A stretch of DNA of 64,000 nt, taken from contig NC_060237.1 in the NCBI RefSeq assembly GCF_021155775.2, positions 9,015,832 to 9,079,831 of the forward strand. Reading direction: 5' to 3'. This document shows positions 27,901 through 38,100 of the stretch, piece after piece (position 1 is the stretch's first letter; each line of letters starts with the position of its first letter). The notes beneath the pieces were generated by a model. The model ran no database searches and was not told where the DNA came from. It saw nothing but the letters and a program-made list of their open reading frames with translations. Position numbers and translations under genes: made by a program. Source of the DNA: Neodiprion pinetum (lineage: Eukaryota; Arthropoda; Insecta; Hymenoptera; Diprionidae).

Positions 27901-30900
27901 TTTTGTAATACGTTATTGTAGACTAAAATCTAAGCGACATGTATTTCTTTTATCTGCCATTAAACGCTTTGAGGGGGTGAAATCATCCTCCCAAGTAATT
28001 CATTTCGAGGGGCGATTTGGCAGATTCACCCACAAGAACGTAATATTTTTAACTAATCCAACTGAAAAAGTTTTCTCATAACGAGATATGAAAAATGTTA
28101 TTTTCTCAGTTAAAAAAAAAAAAAAGAAAAAAACCGTTATATCGCACCTTGACATGCTTTACTTTGGAGGGTGGTTTCACCCCCTTGAAGTATTTAATGG
28201 CAGATGTAAAAAAAATACCTGTTGCTTAGTTTTTAGTCTACTATAACATATTACAAAAGAAACTAAATAGGAGAGATCGATCTGGGATACATTTCTTGTT
28301 ACTGACCGGACTGTTTCTATAACGATGACATAGTAATTTTGCTAACCATAATTACTTCTCGCAACTAATTAAATAATACATACCGTTTAACGACGCGATG
28401 CGATGAATACGAATGAGATATCAGGCAGACCGAAATTGCATTGAAACGATAATTCCAATTTTCCGTTACAGCGGTAGATGATAAAATTCTAGATTATCGG
28501 TGATCATTTATGCCACCACGAGGCGGTACTGTGGAATTATATTCTCGCGTGAATGTATTTCACAATTTTACACACCGTACAATCATATTCTGCACAACGC
28601 GTGTAAACGTGATAAAAATGTCGCGGGGATACTTGTCGAGTTGCAAAGTCTACCACGGAATATTTCCACGCGAATTGTGGTTAAATTTTCGAATTTTCGA
28701 AAGCCAATTACACGAATTGGCAAATTTTCGAGATCCGTGAATTTCCATCGTACCGATGACGGTCGACTTATCAGCTCGCGACAATTTGTCCGTTTCGTAC
28801 AAGTATAAATTTTTTTTCCATATCCAACAGCAAACATCTTCGTCTCCTCTCCTTCGGCAAACTTGGGCAATCTCATCTCAATATTGAACGCTACTCGAGG
28901 ATCGTGTACCTCTGATATTATTCTGTGAAAGGGGTGTGTATGCGTAGGCATGAGATTACTGCGCGGCCTTTACCAGGTTGCAAGTTTCGCAAGCCATCCC
29001 CTCGAATTGTTTCAAAGCGTTCCCCTTAGAATATCGTGATTTAATCAAGGTATTAGACAAAATAATTTGCATTTTACTTTCACCCTTCTCCTTACCACCC
29101 TTATCCTCTCTCTCTGTCTTCGCCATTCTCCGTGTATGCTTCGAGCAGTTCCCTTCAGTTGTCAATTATTATCTATCTCCATTTTATGATGAGTTTTTTT
29201 TTTTAGATTTAGATTTTTTCTCTGCCTCGTGATTGTAAAATTTGACGTTTAGTGGAATAAATTGACTCGAAAAATTTGAGTCTGTGATATCCAGCTTGTA
29301 CATTATTCTAAAATCACAACTTGCCGTAGGATACGGTCGAATAATGAAAATACGTAACGTGTTTTTGAATAAATGGAAATCAACCCTTTAGAAAATGCAT
29401 TTAACTATCCTAATACTCGATCAATATCACTTTGCAGGCTTTGAAATATTAAATATTATATGTATTTCACTAAATTTTAATAAAAAATTGTACTAATAAT
29501 GTGGTAAAGCGAAGAAACAAATCTTTGTGTAAAAAATGGCATAAATCATTAAAAAAAAACACATCTTTTTGAGTTCCGCGAGCCCTAAATATCAACCGAT
29601 GTCGATGAAACTTTGGGTATCACTTTTATTCTTTGTCTTCTATAACACATTGAACGAACAGCTTCAAATTCGGCAACTCGATTTTTTTGGCACAGTCCTC
29701 CTGTAAAAATTCTTCACCAAGTTCGCGGCACGTAATGTTTGTTTCGATCGGTGTTTCAATCTAACCGAAAATCTCAGACTCTGTTTCGTCGTCGAGATAA
29801 AAACAGTCGAGTCCCCATGACGGCGATAATAAACGATGAGATAATTTTCTCACCGTGAATTATATTCACCAGCTGGGGAGTTTTCTAGCTGTTTGGACCC
29901 GCGAGGACTGCAGAGTCGAGTTGAGCCAGCTCGACGGAGTTTGCAGCTTAACTCAGTTGTTGTGAATAAGTAAGCGAAGTGTTGTAAAGTTAGAGTTTTG
30001 GAGATAGACAGAGATGGAGGGGGACGGAGGAATGGTGGGGTGGATAAATTAAATTGTTATACGGATGAGCTGCCTTCAGGAATATCCGAATGAGACGTGC
30101 GTCATCGGGTGTGAAGATTTAATTACCGAACGAATTGTTATCAACAAAGACGCGCGTCTCGCCGCGTTTCAAAACGTGTTCGTCACGCGAGACATACTCG
30201 CCGATTTTCCACCTCGTTTCAATGATTTATTTTCACTGTTTCTCATTTTGGTTAATTCTATAATTCTCTTGTTGCGGAAATAGAGAATACTGGAATTGTA
30301 AACAAAAGATTGAAAACGATGCTTCGCTTGAAATCGCTCGAAAATCTATCGAAATCCGGTAGATTTTCCTCGATTTCATCCAGTCACTGAAACCGATTTT
30401 TATGCAGTAGTCAATTTAGTATTCCCATTTTTTAGTCACAATCAATACCGGTGAAATATTGTAAAATTGAATATTTACCGATAAAAAATAATGTTCTAAA
30501 TAAAATGAGCCATTATAGAGTCAAATAGAACGAATCTAATAGATTTTTAGCCATTTTCAAGTGATTTAAATTGAACAGTAATTTGACAAATGCTAAATTT
30601 GCGATAAACTCGTGGTAAGGTTAATAAGAAGCAACGATTTTTTGCCTATCTGCGCGCCTATTACAAACATGCTGGTCACGCCATAACATTGCGTGCGGAA
30701 ATATCTGCGATTAATTGGCTTACCGGTGATTGCACTGCTGACAAGCGAAACACTCCAAGTGATAAACGTTCGCTCTTGCTCTCATCACCATCTCAAATGC
30801 TGGTATCACTTTGCTGCACGCTGCACAGTAGCCGGTATTTCCAAAGAGCCTGAAAATTCAGGTGGATAAATAAACATTTTGACGCTGAGTCACGGGTCAC

Positions 30901-32358
30901 AAAAAGTTCAGGTATAAAGTCAGACATTTTTGAATATCACCAAGCAGATTTTTACTGGAGTTTTCTCAGTTACTCGTCTTCCTTTTTCGTCGTACGATTT
31001 TGAATGAATGAGGATATTTACTTCCCTTGAATTTTTCGGGAATACGATATAATTTAAATAGGAATCGCATTGTTTTTTTATCGATAAAGCAACCGATCGA
31101 TCTTCCCAGTGCCAAAATAGCGTTCATGGTTAAATACGAAAAATTTTGCGCGACGTATCTGAGGCGCAGATATGAAAGTCCTTACTAGATTTTGCAGTGC
31201 AAGTGCAGCAGACACGATTTTCGCGTTAAGAAAATATCGCTCGTGAGAAAAATAAAAGCTGTGGATCTCGGTTTCGGAAACGGCGGATAACCAATACCGA
31301 TATCCAATAAAAGGCCTGGTAATATCATTCTCAAATATTTGACCATTAATAAGGACAATAGTTTCAATAACTCGCAACGCGAAGCCGCCGCCAGGCAACC
31401 AGGCACCTGTGCGCTCCCTCGGGAGCCGGTAATCTCAACGTGGCTTGTTTGTTCAACGCGTGTTTATTCGGGTTGTAGATATATTCAATAAGGGAAATTC
31501 ATCTGGAATATTCGATTTGTGGCACGCCGTTGACCCAAGGCTGTTTTGTAAACTTTCGTTTGCTCTTCGCCATCACATATCAAACTTTCGCACAATGCAA
31601 GTCCATTCGTCTCGCAATTTTTTACAACCATTTTAACTGCAATCCCTGTTGGGCGGCTCCGTTAGAAATTGGACTGAGTTGACTGGCATGGAAAAGAGGA
31701 TCAAGTCGACTTGTTGCCTTGTAGTTTTCGACGAAAGAAATAATACATTATGCAACAAGGGAATAAAGAAGATTATTACCCGCAAACGCGGTGAGAGGGA
31801 ATAATATGCTACTTTCGTTCCACTTTCCATGTCGAAAAAGTTGACATTACGGTTGAGTCGGGAGTGATATTACTTTTCATCCCGTTTTTTGAGTGGTTGA
31901 AAACTTGAGGAGTTGGACTGATTTACTCCTTTTTCCATCACAGCATATATAATGTATAATCCGAATTGAAGAACTCATCAAAGTGCAGCTAAAGCCTGCC
32001 TTGTTTTCCGTTTTATACTCTAAGCTGACTTACCTGAGATAATCTCTTTTGCAGAGTATCAAATTAGCTTTCGTGTAGAGCGTCGAGCCAACTTCTCCAA
32101 GCCTGCAGTCACAGCATCCGCATTTCAGGCAATCCTCGTGCCAGTACATATCCAGGGCGTTTAGAAGATACCTGCGGGAGTATTAATCGTTCTGTGGTAG
32201 ATTACCGAAATTCGCACTAGACCGGCTCATCGTGCCAATTTCAAGATTCCGACAAAGACGCGGACTTGCCTTTCGGTTATGCTCTTTCCGCACCCAGCGC
32301 ACTCTTTTTGGGTTGTCCCATTCTTGGTCGGTTCCGTCTTGCTCACGTCCATCGTCAT
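6743..32358 (-). CDS. Bx: LIM-only protein, Beadex/dLMO (LMO1/LMO3) orthologue, four coding exons
   Basis: Joined exons 32358-32270, 32171-32034, 30849-30724 and 6917-6743 (complement) give 528 nt and 175 residues without a stop. LIM1 spans residues 20-73 with zinc ligands C20, C23, H41, C44, C47, C50, C70, D73. LIM2 spans 84-137 with C84, C87, H106, C109, C112, C115, C134, D137. Diagnostic LMO stretches are visible: CLKCGCCDCRLGEVGSTLY, LFGNTGYCAACSKVIPAFE and FCVGDRFYLCENKILCEYDY. LMO proteins are nuclear adaptors without DNA-binding ability; in flies dLMO competes with Apterous for Chip/Ldb and shapes wing and neuronal development. The start is the ATG opening MTMDVSKTEP, 19 residues before the first zinc ligand. 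The C-terminal tail (about 38 residues after LIM2) ends in tandem stops TGA TAA. All three introns fall at the same codon phase (two bases before the break). 5' noncoding exons and the promoter are not identified. Family identity is near certain; the paralogue name rests on recognition, not a search. Confidence 0.97.
9629..9696. promoter_or_regulatory. promoter-like cluster: NRF-1-type palindrome, CRE, reverse CCAAT
   Basis: GCGCATGCGC (NRF-1/Ewg consensus palindrome) at 9629-9638, TGACGTCA (full CRE) at 9685-9692 and ATTGG (CCAAT in reverse) at 9692-9696 lie within 70 bp. Such clusters mark ubiquitous, often divergent, promoters. A minus-strand ATG lies just beside it at 9626. Confidence 0.35.
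11749..11773. repeat. GGAA/GAAG tetranucleotide repeat
   Basis: About six perfect tandem GGAA units within a GC-rich patch of Bx intron 3. Confidence 0.85.
14533..14603 (+). promoter_or_regulatory. candidate promoter and noncoding first exon of the takeout-like gene
   Basis: TATATAAATA at 14533-14542 is followed 24 bases later by the arthropod initiator TCAGT at 14566-14570, a normal TATA-to-start spacing. A GTGAGT donor begins at 14604. It could pair with the acceptor ending at 15121 (pyrimidine-rich CTGTTCTGTAG), giving a short noncoding exon, a 518 bp intron and an 82 nt leader before the ATG at 15204. A start closer to the ATG, near the TATCAGC at 15175-15181, is the alternative. Confidence 0.4.
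15204..15270 (+). CDS. takeout-like gene, first coding exon (signal peptide)
   Basis: ATG with upstream context GACAGC, then 22 codons covering the whole signal peptide and LPTS. It ends at a GTAAGT donor, splitting a Thr codon after its first base. Confidence 0.9.
15204..16358 (+). CDS. secreted takeout/JHBP-like (group-7-allergen-like, TULIP-fold) protein, five exons, nested in Bx intron 3
   Basis: Joined exons 15204-15270, 15355-15508, 15572-15763, 15977-16085 and 16164-16358 give 714 nt and 238 residues. Introns of 84, 63, 213 and 78 bp have GTAAGT/GTGAGT donors and CAG acceptors, and every split codon rejoins cleanly. Residues 1-18 (MKFYGIIVLLALVTFAHG) are a signal peptide. Then come an amphipathic N-terminal helix, the IPVLEPFE motif typical of takeout-like proteins (about residue 53), and an alternating beta-rich core: LDGNLSNLKVAGLSNFSIDT, a WPSITFSTGYSIEG strand pair, then GEITNLVVSG. 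A hydrophobic C-terminal helix ends in LADLIGLLG. Length is usual for takeout/JHBP proteins (about 240). Sequons lie at N78, N89 and N136. No cysteine is present, although canonical takeout/JHBP proteins carry an N-terminal disulphide pair. The family is known to bind hydrophobic ligands in haemolymph or extracellular fluid; the ligand here is unknown. Family assignment is by motif and length, not by search. Confidence 0.9.
15355..15508 (+). CDS. takeout-like gene, exon 2
   Basis: Acceptor CCCAG and donor GTGAGT. It encodes TKTKRSISDNLVSLVESFQE and continues through IPVLEPFE to SIDETSV. This is where the conserved cysteines of canonical takeout proteins would be expected, and none is present. 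Confidence 0.9.
15572..15763 (+). CDS. takeout-like gene, exon 3
   Basis: Acceptor CGCAG and donor GTAAGT. It encodes the central beta-rich core, from LDGNLSNLKV through FAFTWPSITFSTGYSIEG to YGNGNA, including three N-glycosylation sequons (the third completed by the next exon). Confidence 0.92.
15977..16085 (+). CDS. takeout-like gene, exon 4
   Basis: Acceptor TTACAG and donor GTGAGT. It encodes GEITNLVVSGTAALSV and YLYIRSLTSEISVEDTE, strand-rich sequence of the TULIP barrel. It ends in phase 0. Confidence 0.92.
16164..16358 (+). CDS. takeout-like gene, last exon and stop
   Basis: Acceptor TTCACAG. It encodes FAITGIWNDDDVSKLIGDVV, then the long C-terminal amphipathic helix and LADLIGLLG before TAA. 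The acidic, alanine/valine-rich helix is typical of the C-terminus of takeout/JHBP-like proteins. Confidence 0.93.
   Translation, partial: FAITGIWNDDDVSKLIGDVVSDIAPVLVEEYQDEITTAVNEVVTEYANDYLGTMTLADLIGLLG
16452..16457 (+). terminator. polyadenylation signal of the takeout-like gene
   Basis: A canonical AATAAA lies 94 bp after the TAA stop, on the coding strand, giving a 3' UTR of roughly 110-120 nt, a usual size for insect takeout-like transcripts. Confidence 0.7.
21927..21974. repeat. CT dinucleotide microsatellite
   Basis: (CT)n uninterrupted to about 21957, then an imperfect CT-rich extension. Confidence 0.93.
27868..28300. repeat. foldback (inverted-repeat) element, MITE-like
   Basis: The left arm (about 27868-28000) and the reverse complement of the right arm (about 28148-28300) align in order over about 130 bp: TTATTTCTTTTGTAATA against TTAGTTTCTTTTGTAATA, then GTAGACTAAAA, ATCTGCCATTAAA, and GGGGGTGAAA followed by CCTCC. 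The loop is about 150 bp. No ORF of transposase type lies between the arms. The shape suggests an old nonautonomous foldback element. Confidence 0.75.
30724..30849 (-). CDS. Bx: Bx third coding exon (end of LIM1, start of LIM2)
   Basis: Exon of 126 nt with TTTTCAG acceptor and CG/GTAAGC donor. It encodes LFGNTGYCAACSKVIPAFE through CFACQQCNH, i.e. the inter-LIM linker and the first zinc finger plus part of the second finger of LIM2. Confidence 0.96.
30850..32033 (-). other. Bx intron 2
   Basis: Intron of 1184 bp with GTAAGT donor and TTTTCAG acceptor. A minus-strand open frame of 106 codons (31398-31078) lies inside it but has no recognisable domain and no good splice context. Confidence 0.9.
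32034..32171 (-). CDS. Bx: Bx second coding exon (most of LIM1)
   Basis: Exon of 138 nt, flanked by CCGCAG acceptor and AG/GTAAGT donor on the minus strand. It encodes YLLNALDMYWHEDC and the following zinc ligands up to CKRDYL. The split Arg codons at both edges join in frame to the neighbouring exons. Confidence 0.96.
32172..32269 (-). other. Bx intron 1 of the coding region, GC-AG type, 98 bp
   Basis: It begins AG/GCAAGT and ends CCGCAG/G. The GC donor matches the strong consensus required of such sites, and only this choice joins the two halves of LIM1 in frame. Confidence 0.88.
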
Positions 32359-32378
32359 TTTCTCCCAAGTCAAGTATT
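32270..32378 (-). CDS. Bx: Bx first coding exon (start codon and first half-finger of LIM1)
   Basis: Coding part is 32358-32270 (29 codons plus AG of a split Arg). A pyrimidine-rich tract ending in CCAG places a probable acceptor just above 32378, so about 20 nt of 5' UTR precede the ATG. The reading frame stays open further upstream (another ATG at 32388 would add MIPEYLTWEK), but that ATG lies in the acceptor region, so it would be used only by an unspliced or alternative transcript. The 3' boundary is AG followed by GCAAGT, a GC donor; no GT donor nearby keeps the frame into the next exon. Confidence 0.88.
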
Positions 32379-35100
32379 CTGGAATCATAAAAGCGAAAAG
32401 CACTCGTGATAAAAGTCTGATAACAAGAAGAGACATTTTCATCTTTCGCAGATCCGATAAGTCCAGACTCTACGGTCTGCGGAATGACAGTTGCGGAGCA
32501 TTGTTTTCATTCTTCCAAACTTTCTGACCCGCTGTAAAGTCGCCACAGACATTCGGGGCCAACTGCCAGGAGTTCGGGACAGAATTTGAGAGACTCCGCG
32601 GATCTGAAGGCAACGTATTCCACCTGCTGACGTTTGGACAGAAAGTCAGAAGCTCTCGTTTCGCGTGAAGATTCGATCCTAACCGAACCGGTATAACGAA
32701 TAGGTTATAACTAGTTCCGAAGGTAGAGGTAGAGGGAATAGTCGTGAAGGAAATCAAACTATCGTGCTCACGTTTGACCAGATGATCCCTTTCGGGGCAT
32801 TTAACAAGTTTCAGAAACAGCTGTTACGCGAATCCCGCGTCGGGTTGTCTATGAGTAATTAGAGTTAAGGCTTGAGAATTTAACCGCGGTTACAGCCATC
32901 TGTGTCCGAGTCGGGGGTGCGCAGCTCGGTGCGGTCAGAGTTTAGAATCGAATTAGTTTGACCCCCGCCCTCCTCACCAGACCTCGACGTCGTGTTTATC
33001 CTCGCCCACCATTCCGCCAGATATTTGAAAACAACTGCAGTTTGTCAGGCACCGGATGTGCCTGGCTTTTACATAATTCATCCTGCACGGGCCCGAATTT
33101 GGAGAGCGATCCTCCTCAGCCATCGGATATCGCTCCTTATCGTTCCCCAGTCACCATCCACCGGCTGTAAGCCTCCATCCGCCCTTTCAAATCCAAGTGT
33201 CCAGGACGCCGGGACACGCGATGTTTGCAGGCTGCTAAAACTCCGCTCATTCCCCTCAGCAGTTATGAGCAAAGTTTATGTGGTTTCAATATGTCCTAAC
33301 CGCTTGGACAGTGCGAGTCCCCCAACCTTCCACCTTCCACCACGGATACTAATATCTTCTCCGGGCTGCTCGGCTGCTTTGAAGTAAATTCCAGTCGTCC
33401 ACTACCAAACGTCTGTCATCGCGTCCTCGATTAACCGTCTTTTCGTTCACTGGGATGGTGGTTACAAGTCCGTTCACTTGTCACTTCTCATCTTACCAAG
33501 TTTCCGTACCTACTTTTCCACCATTTGTCGATTCCCAATTCCGACTCAAAGACAGGTTTGGAACCAAGTTACAGCTCTGCCTAGTATCTCGAAAATCAGT
33601 GCTATCGATCCGCAAGAGGGTAAAGGTACCCTGACGTTTCCACGTGATTTGAGATTATAGTTTTGAGGTCGTCACGAGTACATAGATCGGTGGACCAGGA
33701 GTCGGAAGAATTGTATGTATATTCAAATTCTTGCGGTTACGACACAAAGCTTTGTCGGTCAGGCTGAAATTTGGGAAAGTTGAACCGACTCCGACCCAAA
33801 CCCGCCGCTTCAACCCCCAATACCACGGGAAACCGACAATTCCGCAGGAATTCTACGAAAACGCGACTTTACAACTCGCGTATCTCCCCTTTCCGCAGGA
33901 CACGCGTTACATCGATTTTCCCGACGTCTTTTTCATCGAGCGCAAAAAGAGCCGACGTGATTATCGAGGCGCGCGACACGCACCTTCGCTCGTCGGCTCT
34001 CTTTTTCCCTTGAGAATTTGCGCGAGAGGGTGGATCGCCGATTTTACCTACCTGTCGCTCGGCGTAAACACCGGAGACGCAAATTCCCAAAACTTGGTTC
34101 AAGCCGAAATTAATCGAGTCAATCAAGATTATCATCTCCGGCGTACCCGGGCGTAATCTGCCAGGCAGCCAACCTCACTCGCCCGACCATCACCCCAGGG
34201 CTATTACGGCTGCTTGTTGGGCCCTTCGACTCGGGAGAACAAGGGGCGAGAGAGAGAAAGATAGAGAGAGAACCAGCTACCGGAACGGAGGGCAGGGTGC
34301 CGGGGGAGGTTCTCTGTCGAGGAATGCCTGGGTACATATTTGCGGTTTGTTAAAGATGAATTGGACCGTATCGAACGATGGGAAGAGAGAAGACACCGTT
34401 TAAAAAAATATCCAGTGATGATATTCGCGCCAGTTATGGCGAACGGGAATGAAATAACATACCTTCAAATTCGATGAACACAAGGTCAAGACATCGACAA
34501 TTTGAGAAAAAAAATTTTAATTTGAAGAATGTTCAAAATTATAAAATTTCGATCATTTTTATGAGAATCTAATGCTGCGCGGCGTATTTTGGTAGAGTTT
34601 GATGGACAATTTTAAACTATATTGATGGAGAAATCGACGGGATCGTGACAGTTTCAATTGAAACGCTGGAAGTGTGGAAATAAAATTGTTATACGAAGAT
34701 TGTTTTGCTTTTCCTCTGACAACGAGTGAGTATTTCGTTGATTATTTCGATCTATAAAAATTTCATGGGATTCCAAAAGATTTCACTGACTAGAGTTCGC
34801 ACTAAACTCAACAGTCAACTTTCATCCTTGGGGCCAAGACTAATCTCACAGTGTTGGAATCGATATGCGCCATGTTCGATAATTCTTTCAGGGCATTCAA
34901 AACAGAAAGAATCAAAAGACCAAATACTGAACTTTACAAAAAGCATCTTTTTTACGAAATCCGCTAGAAATGAGGCCTTCCATAATTTCGTGAAGTTGAA
35001 GTCACGATCGGAACAGCTTTCGTTGGGTTCTGCTGTAAATAAAATTGGCCCGAAGCGAAGCGAGGCTAACGTTTCGCGAATACTTATAAAACGATGGGGT

Positions 35101-35163
35101 GAGAGTCGAGAGGGAGAGAGAGGGACAGAGAGAGAGAGAGGGGGAGGGAGGTAGAGAGAGAGA
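35101..35163. repeat. GA-rich tract (GAGA-factor-type sequence)
   Basis: Imperfect GA repeat lying just downstream of TATAAA at 35085-35090. GAGA tracts are frequent in paused developmental promoters, but could be neutral here. Confidence 0.85.
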
Positions 35164-38100
35164 TGCGTAGTATTTGACGGTTCAGTTACATCAGTCGATG
35201 ATTAACAGAGGCACGGGTAAGTAATCGAATTATCGCTGCTTTGAGAAGCAGAATCCGTGGATGATTCAATCACCTACCTGACGTACTCGTTCGAGCCGGG
35301 TCACGTGGCATCCCTGGCAGTAACCGGGGCCAAGCTCACTCGAGCTAATGTTTCGGTTAACCTTGTCAAGGGCATGAAACTAGAACTGGCTTTTCCCCCT
35401 TTGGTACAATGCTTCGATTCACCGATTTTCATTTGTTTACCCATTAAACTTGGACTATAGCCACGCTCTGATTAACGCTCAGGGGAGGATCGATATTCAA
35501 CTGAGATTAGCTCGGGAGGTCGGTAATTATTATTAGGTTCTTTATTTATTTTTATCAATATACGACGTAGAAGAAATTTCAGATCTTTTTTTACAACCGA
35601 AAACTTATGCTGCAAATTTGTTTTTTTGTTTTCAAATGTAATCAGAAAGATGTTTTTTTAGCATGCCAGTTTTTGTCTGGAAACACTTTATTTTACCTGA
35701 AGAAATTCTGAATCACTTCTAACGTGTCGAAGGTAATTTGGTTTTCAGATTTATAACGATTTTTATTAATTGTATGAAATAATTTTATTCCACTGTGCCA
35801 AGGAAAAGAGTTTATAAAGTTTATGACTCGACTAAAGGGTTCGTTAAAAAAAATATAATATATATATATAATTAAACCGACTATACGTGAAGTCGAATTA
35901 ATAATTTTGTCACGAATTTATAGAACATCAGAGAATTGTACGATTAGATAAAATAAAACAATTAGATTGGAGGGTAAAACGCGGTTAATAGATGTGTGAT
36001 AAAAGGCAGTGAATTTCTGCAAACATGAGGTGTGAAAATTGCATTAACATTCAAAGTAATGCACAAAAAAATCTTAACGTTGAGACTATCGGAATTTGTT
36101 GATTCATGACTTCACTTGCTTGACATTGAAATCCCTCGAACACGGACTACGGCATGAATTACGAAACGGAATAAAAAAACGCGACGGAATGAAATTTCGT
36201 CTTAGAAAATCGTTAGAACTATTCGTGGAGTAACTGCGAGGAGGGATAGTCGTGATTTTCGTTTTTCCCCTGATATTCTGCGCATCGACCGTTGAAAGCT
36301 TGGTGCATATATAGCGTAGCTGGTGCGATGTAACTTCGCGGGAGTGTCTCTCCCATCCGAAAGCTCCGCCTTCGCCACCTCTATATACACACCTCCGAAG
36401 GTTCCTCCCCCAGATGTTATCTATTAGAAAATTTCAACCGGGGTTAACAGTCGCCCCGTAATATAAGCGTTACGCTGAACGAACTCGTCGTCGTCGGACG
36501 AAGTTGAAAAAATGAATCTAGCGAGCTTTCGCGATTAGCCTTGTCTCGATTCTCGAATAATTCCAATATGCTCCACACGTGTTTTCTTTGAAAGCACAGC
36601 ATTTTTCGTCTGTGTTTTGAAAGTTGGCACTTTGGTGTCAGCTACTTTTGTGTCGGAATTGAAGCTTGAGCTTTTTTGGTCTCGGTTACATCGAGCTCCA
36701 TGACTGTACTAAATATTTAAACAAATTGGGAAGTTTGTGAAGGTTTATACTGTTCCCCGTATTTTGAAAAAAAAAATATTCTTCATCACCGTTTTAATAA
36801 TATTATGATTGAAAAATAGTACGCGGTGGTAAAAGTTCGATATTTGAATTTCTCGCGGAGCCACTCGTCTAATAATTCAAGAGGGGAATTTAAGCAGGCT
36901 GTCAGTGCTTTAAAAAAAAATTATTTTCGTAAGTACGTGGGTGTCAAGCCCAATGTTTTCTAGATAATTTTTTTTTTCTCTTTTTATTTGATAAAAACGA
37001 CACTTATAGCCCGTTTTAATTTTCCTCTTCAATTTTCTCGTCGAATATCCCGGAACATGGGATGTTTTTTATACATCTGTAAGTCGCGTCCCTTCGTATT
37101 TTCGTATTGCATTGAATGCTGGAAACGAAAAGTCCAAGGAAGAAGTGAAAAAAAAAAACAAAGGGAATCACCGGATACTAAACTGAAGCCATCTAGCTGA
37201 TAATTACAAATAAAACGCTGTTTACAAATCGTTAATTATCTCGGAATCTGATATCGAAGTAATGACTCGACTAATTTGTAATGAAATCCGGGGCAAAATA
37301 ATTACACGATTCAGTTTAAATTTGGCAGTGTTTTTTTTTTACGACGTACAGTAAATAACCACGTGTTGAGATTTTGGATCTAATTAGTAAATTACGCAAA
37401 AATTTGATCATTGAGAAAAACTTTTTTCAAAATGTGGTTTACAAATTTTTCGCAAAAATATTTTATAACACGTACGTACGATGAATTTTTTCCTGTTACT
37501 TTTTCTACCGAGGTCAAAAATTCTGTCAGTCGTTACATTTGAACAGTATGTTCTATCCCGAATAGGAATTAAATGCTCCGTGGTGAAAAAATCATTGGCT
37601 AGAAAGTCACGTAATATTTTTTCGATTATACCGAATCGTCAAATGAAGGAAAAAATATGAGGTTTTTACAATATAACGAACGTTCCGTATTTACAGAATG
37701 ATTTGAAGAGCGTCCGATCAAGCCGAGATACGTGCTTAGATATAGCGATGAAACCGGAAGTCGTTTCGGGCATCAATTCACCCCAGGGAGAACCGCAATT
37801 GCGGGCGAAAACCGCGGGACCGGGGTTTGCGCTTATATATTTCGTTAGCTTTTGTCTTAATTTCTCCTGGCTGTTATCTTTTACTTTATATACACACCGC
37901 GTCCGGGGAGGTTAGTCGGGTCCATTAATTAGACGGGAGCGCATTAAGCCAGGCATTAATATACTCGCCTGTGTTTTGTTTTATCCTCCAGGAAGGACGC
38001 TCCCGGCCGTTGTACGGTTGTCTGGAACCGCCGCGCCGTTCCCGTTTCTCCTTCCTACTCCTGCGACTCGCTTCATCCCCAGGGACTGTTTAAATTTTAC

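Larger units (their letters stand above)
16459..30723. other. Bx intron 3, part between the nested gene and Bx exon 3
   Basis: No coding exon recognised on either strand. It holds CT tracts near 17425-17470 and 21927-21974, a possible TATA-type promoter near 19234, an inverted repeat at 27868-28300, and degenerate AT-rich intergenic-type sequence. Segments 22610-22800 and 29570-29700 have the texture of old interspersed repeats, but no second copy was aligned in this window. Confidence 0.55.

Noticed and set aside
31078..31398. Minus-strand ORF in Bx intron 2 with an apparent internal repeat (HERYF twice)
   Set aside because: The DNA similarity between the two segments is weak, no splice sites fit, and no Bx isoform would gain a known domain.
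33731..34156. Overlapping long ORFs on both strands at 33.0-34.3 kb
   Set aside because: Frames are open on both strands because the patch is GC-rich; no domain and no consistent splice chain to Bx could be built.
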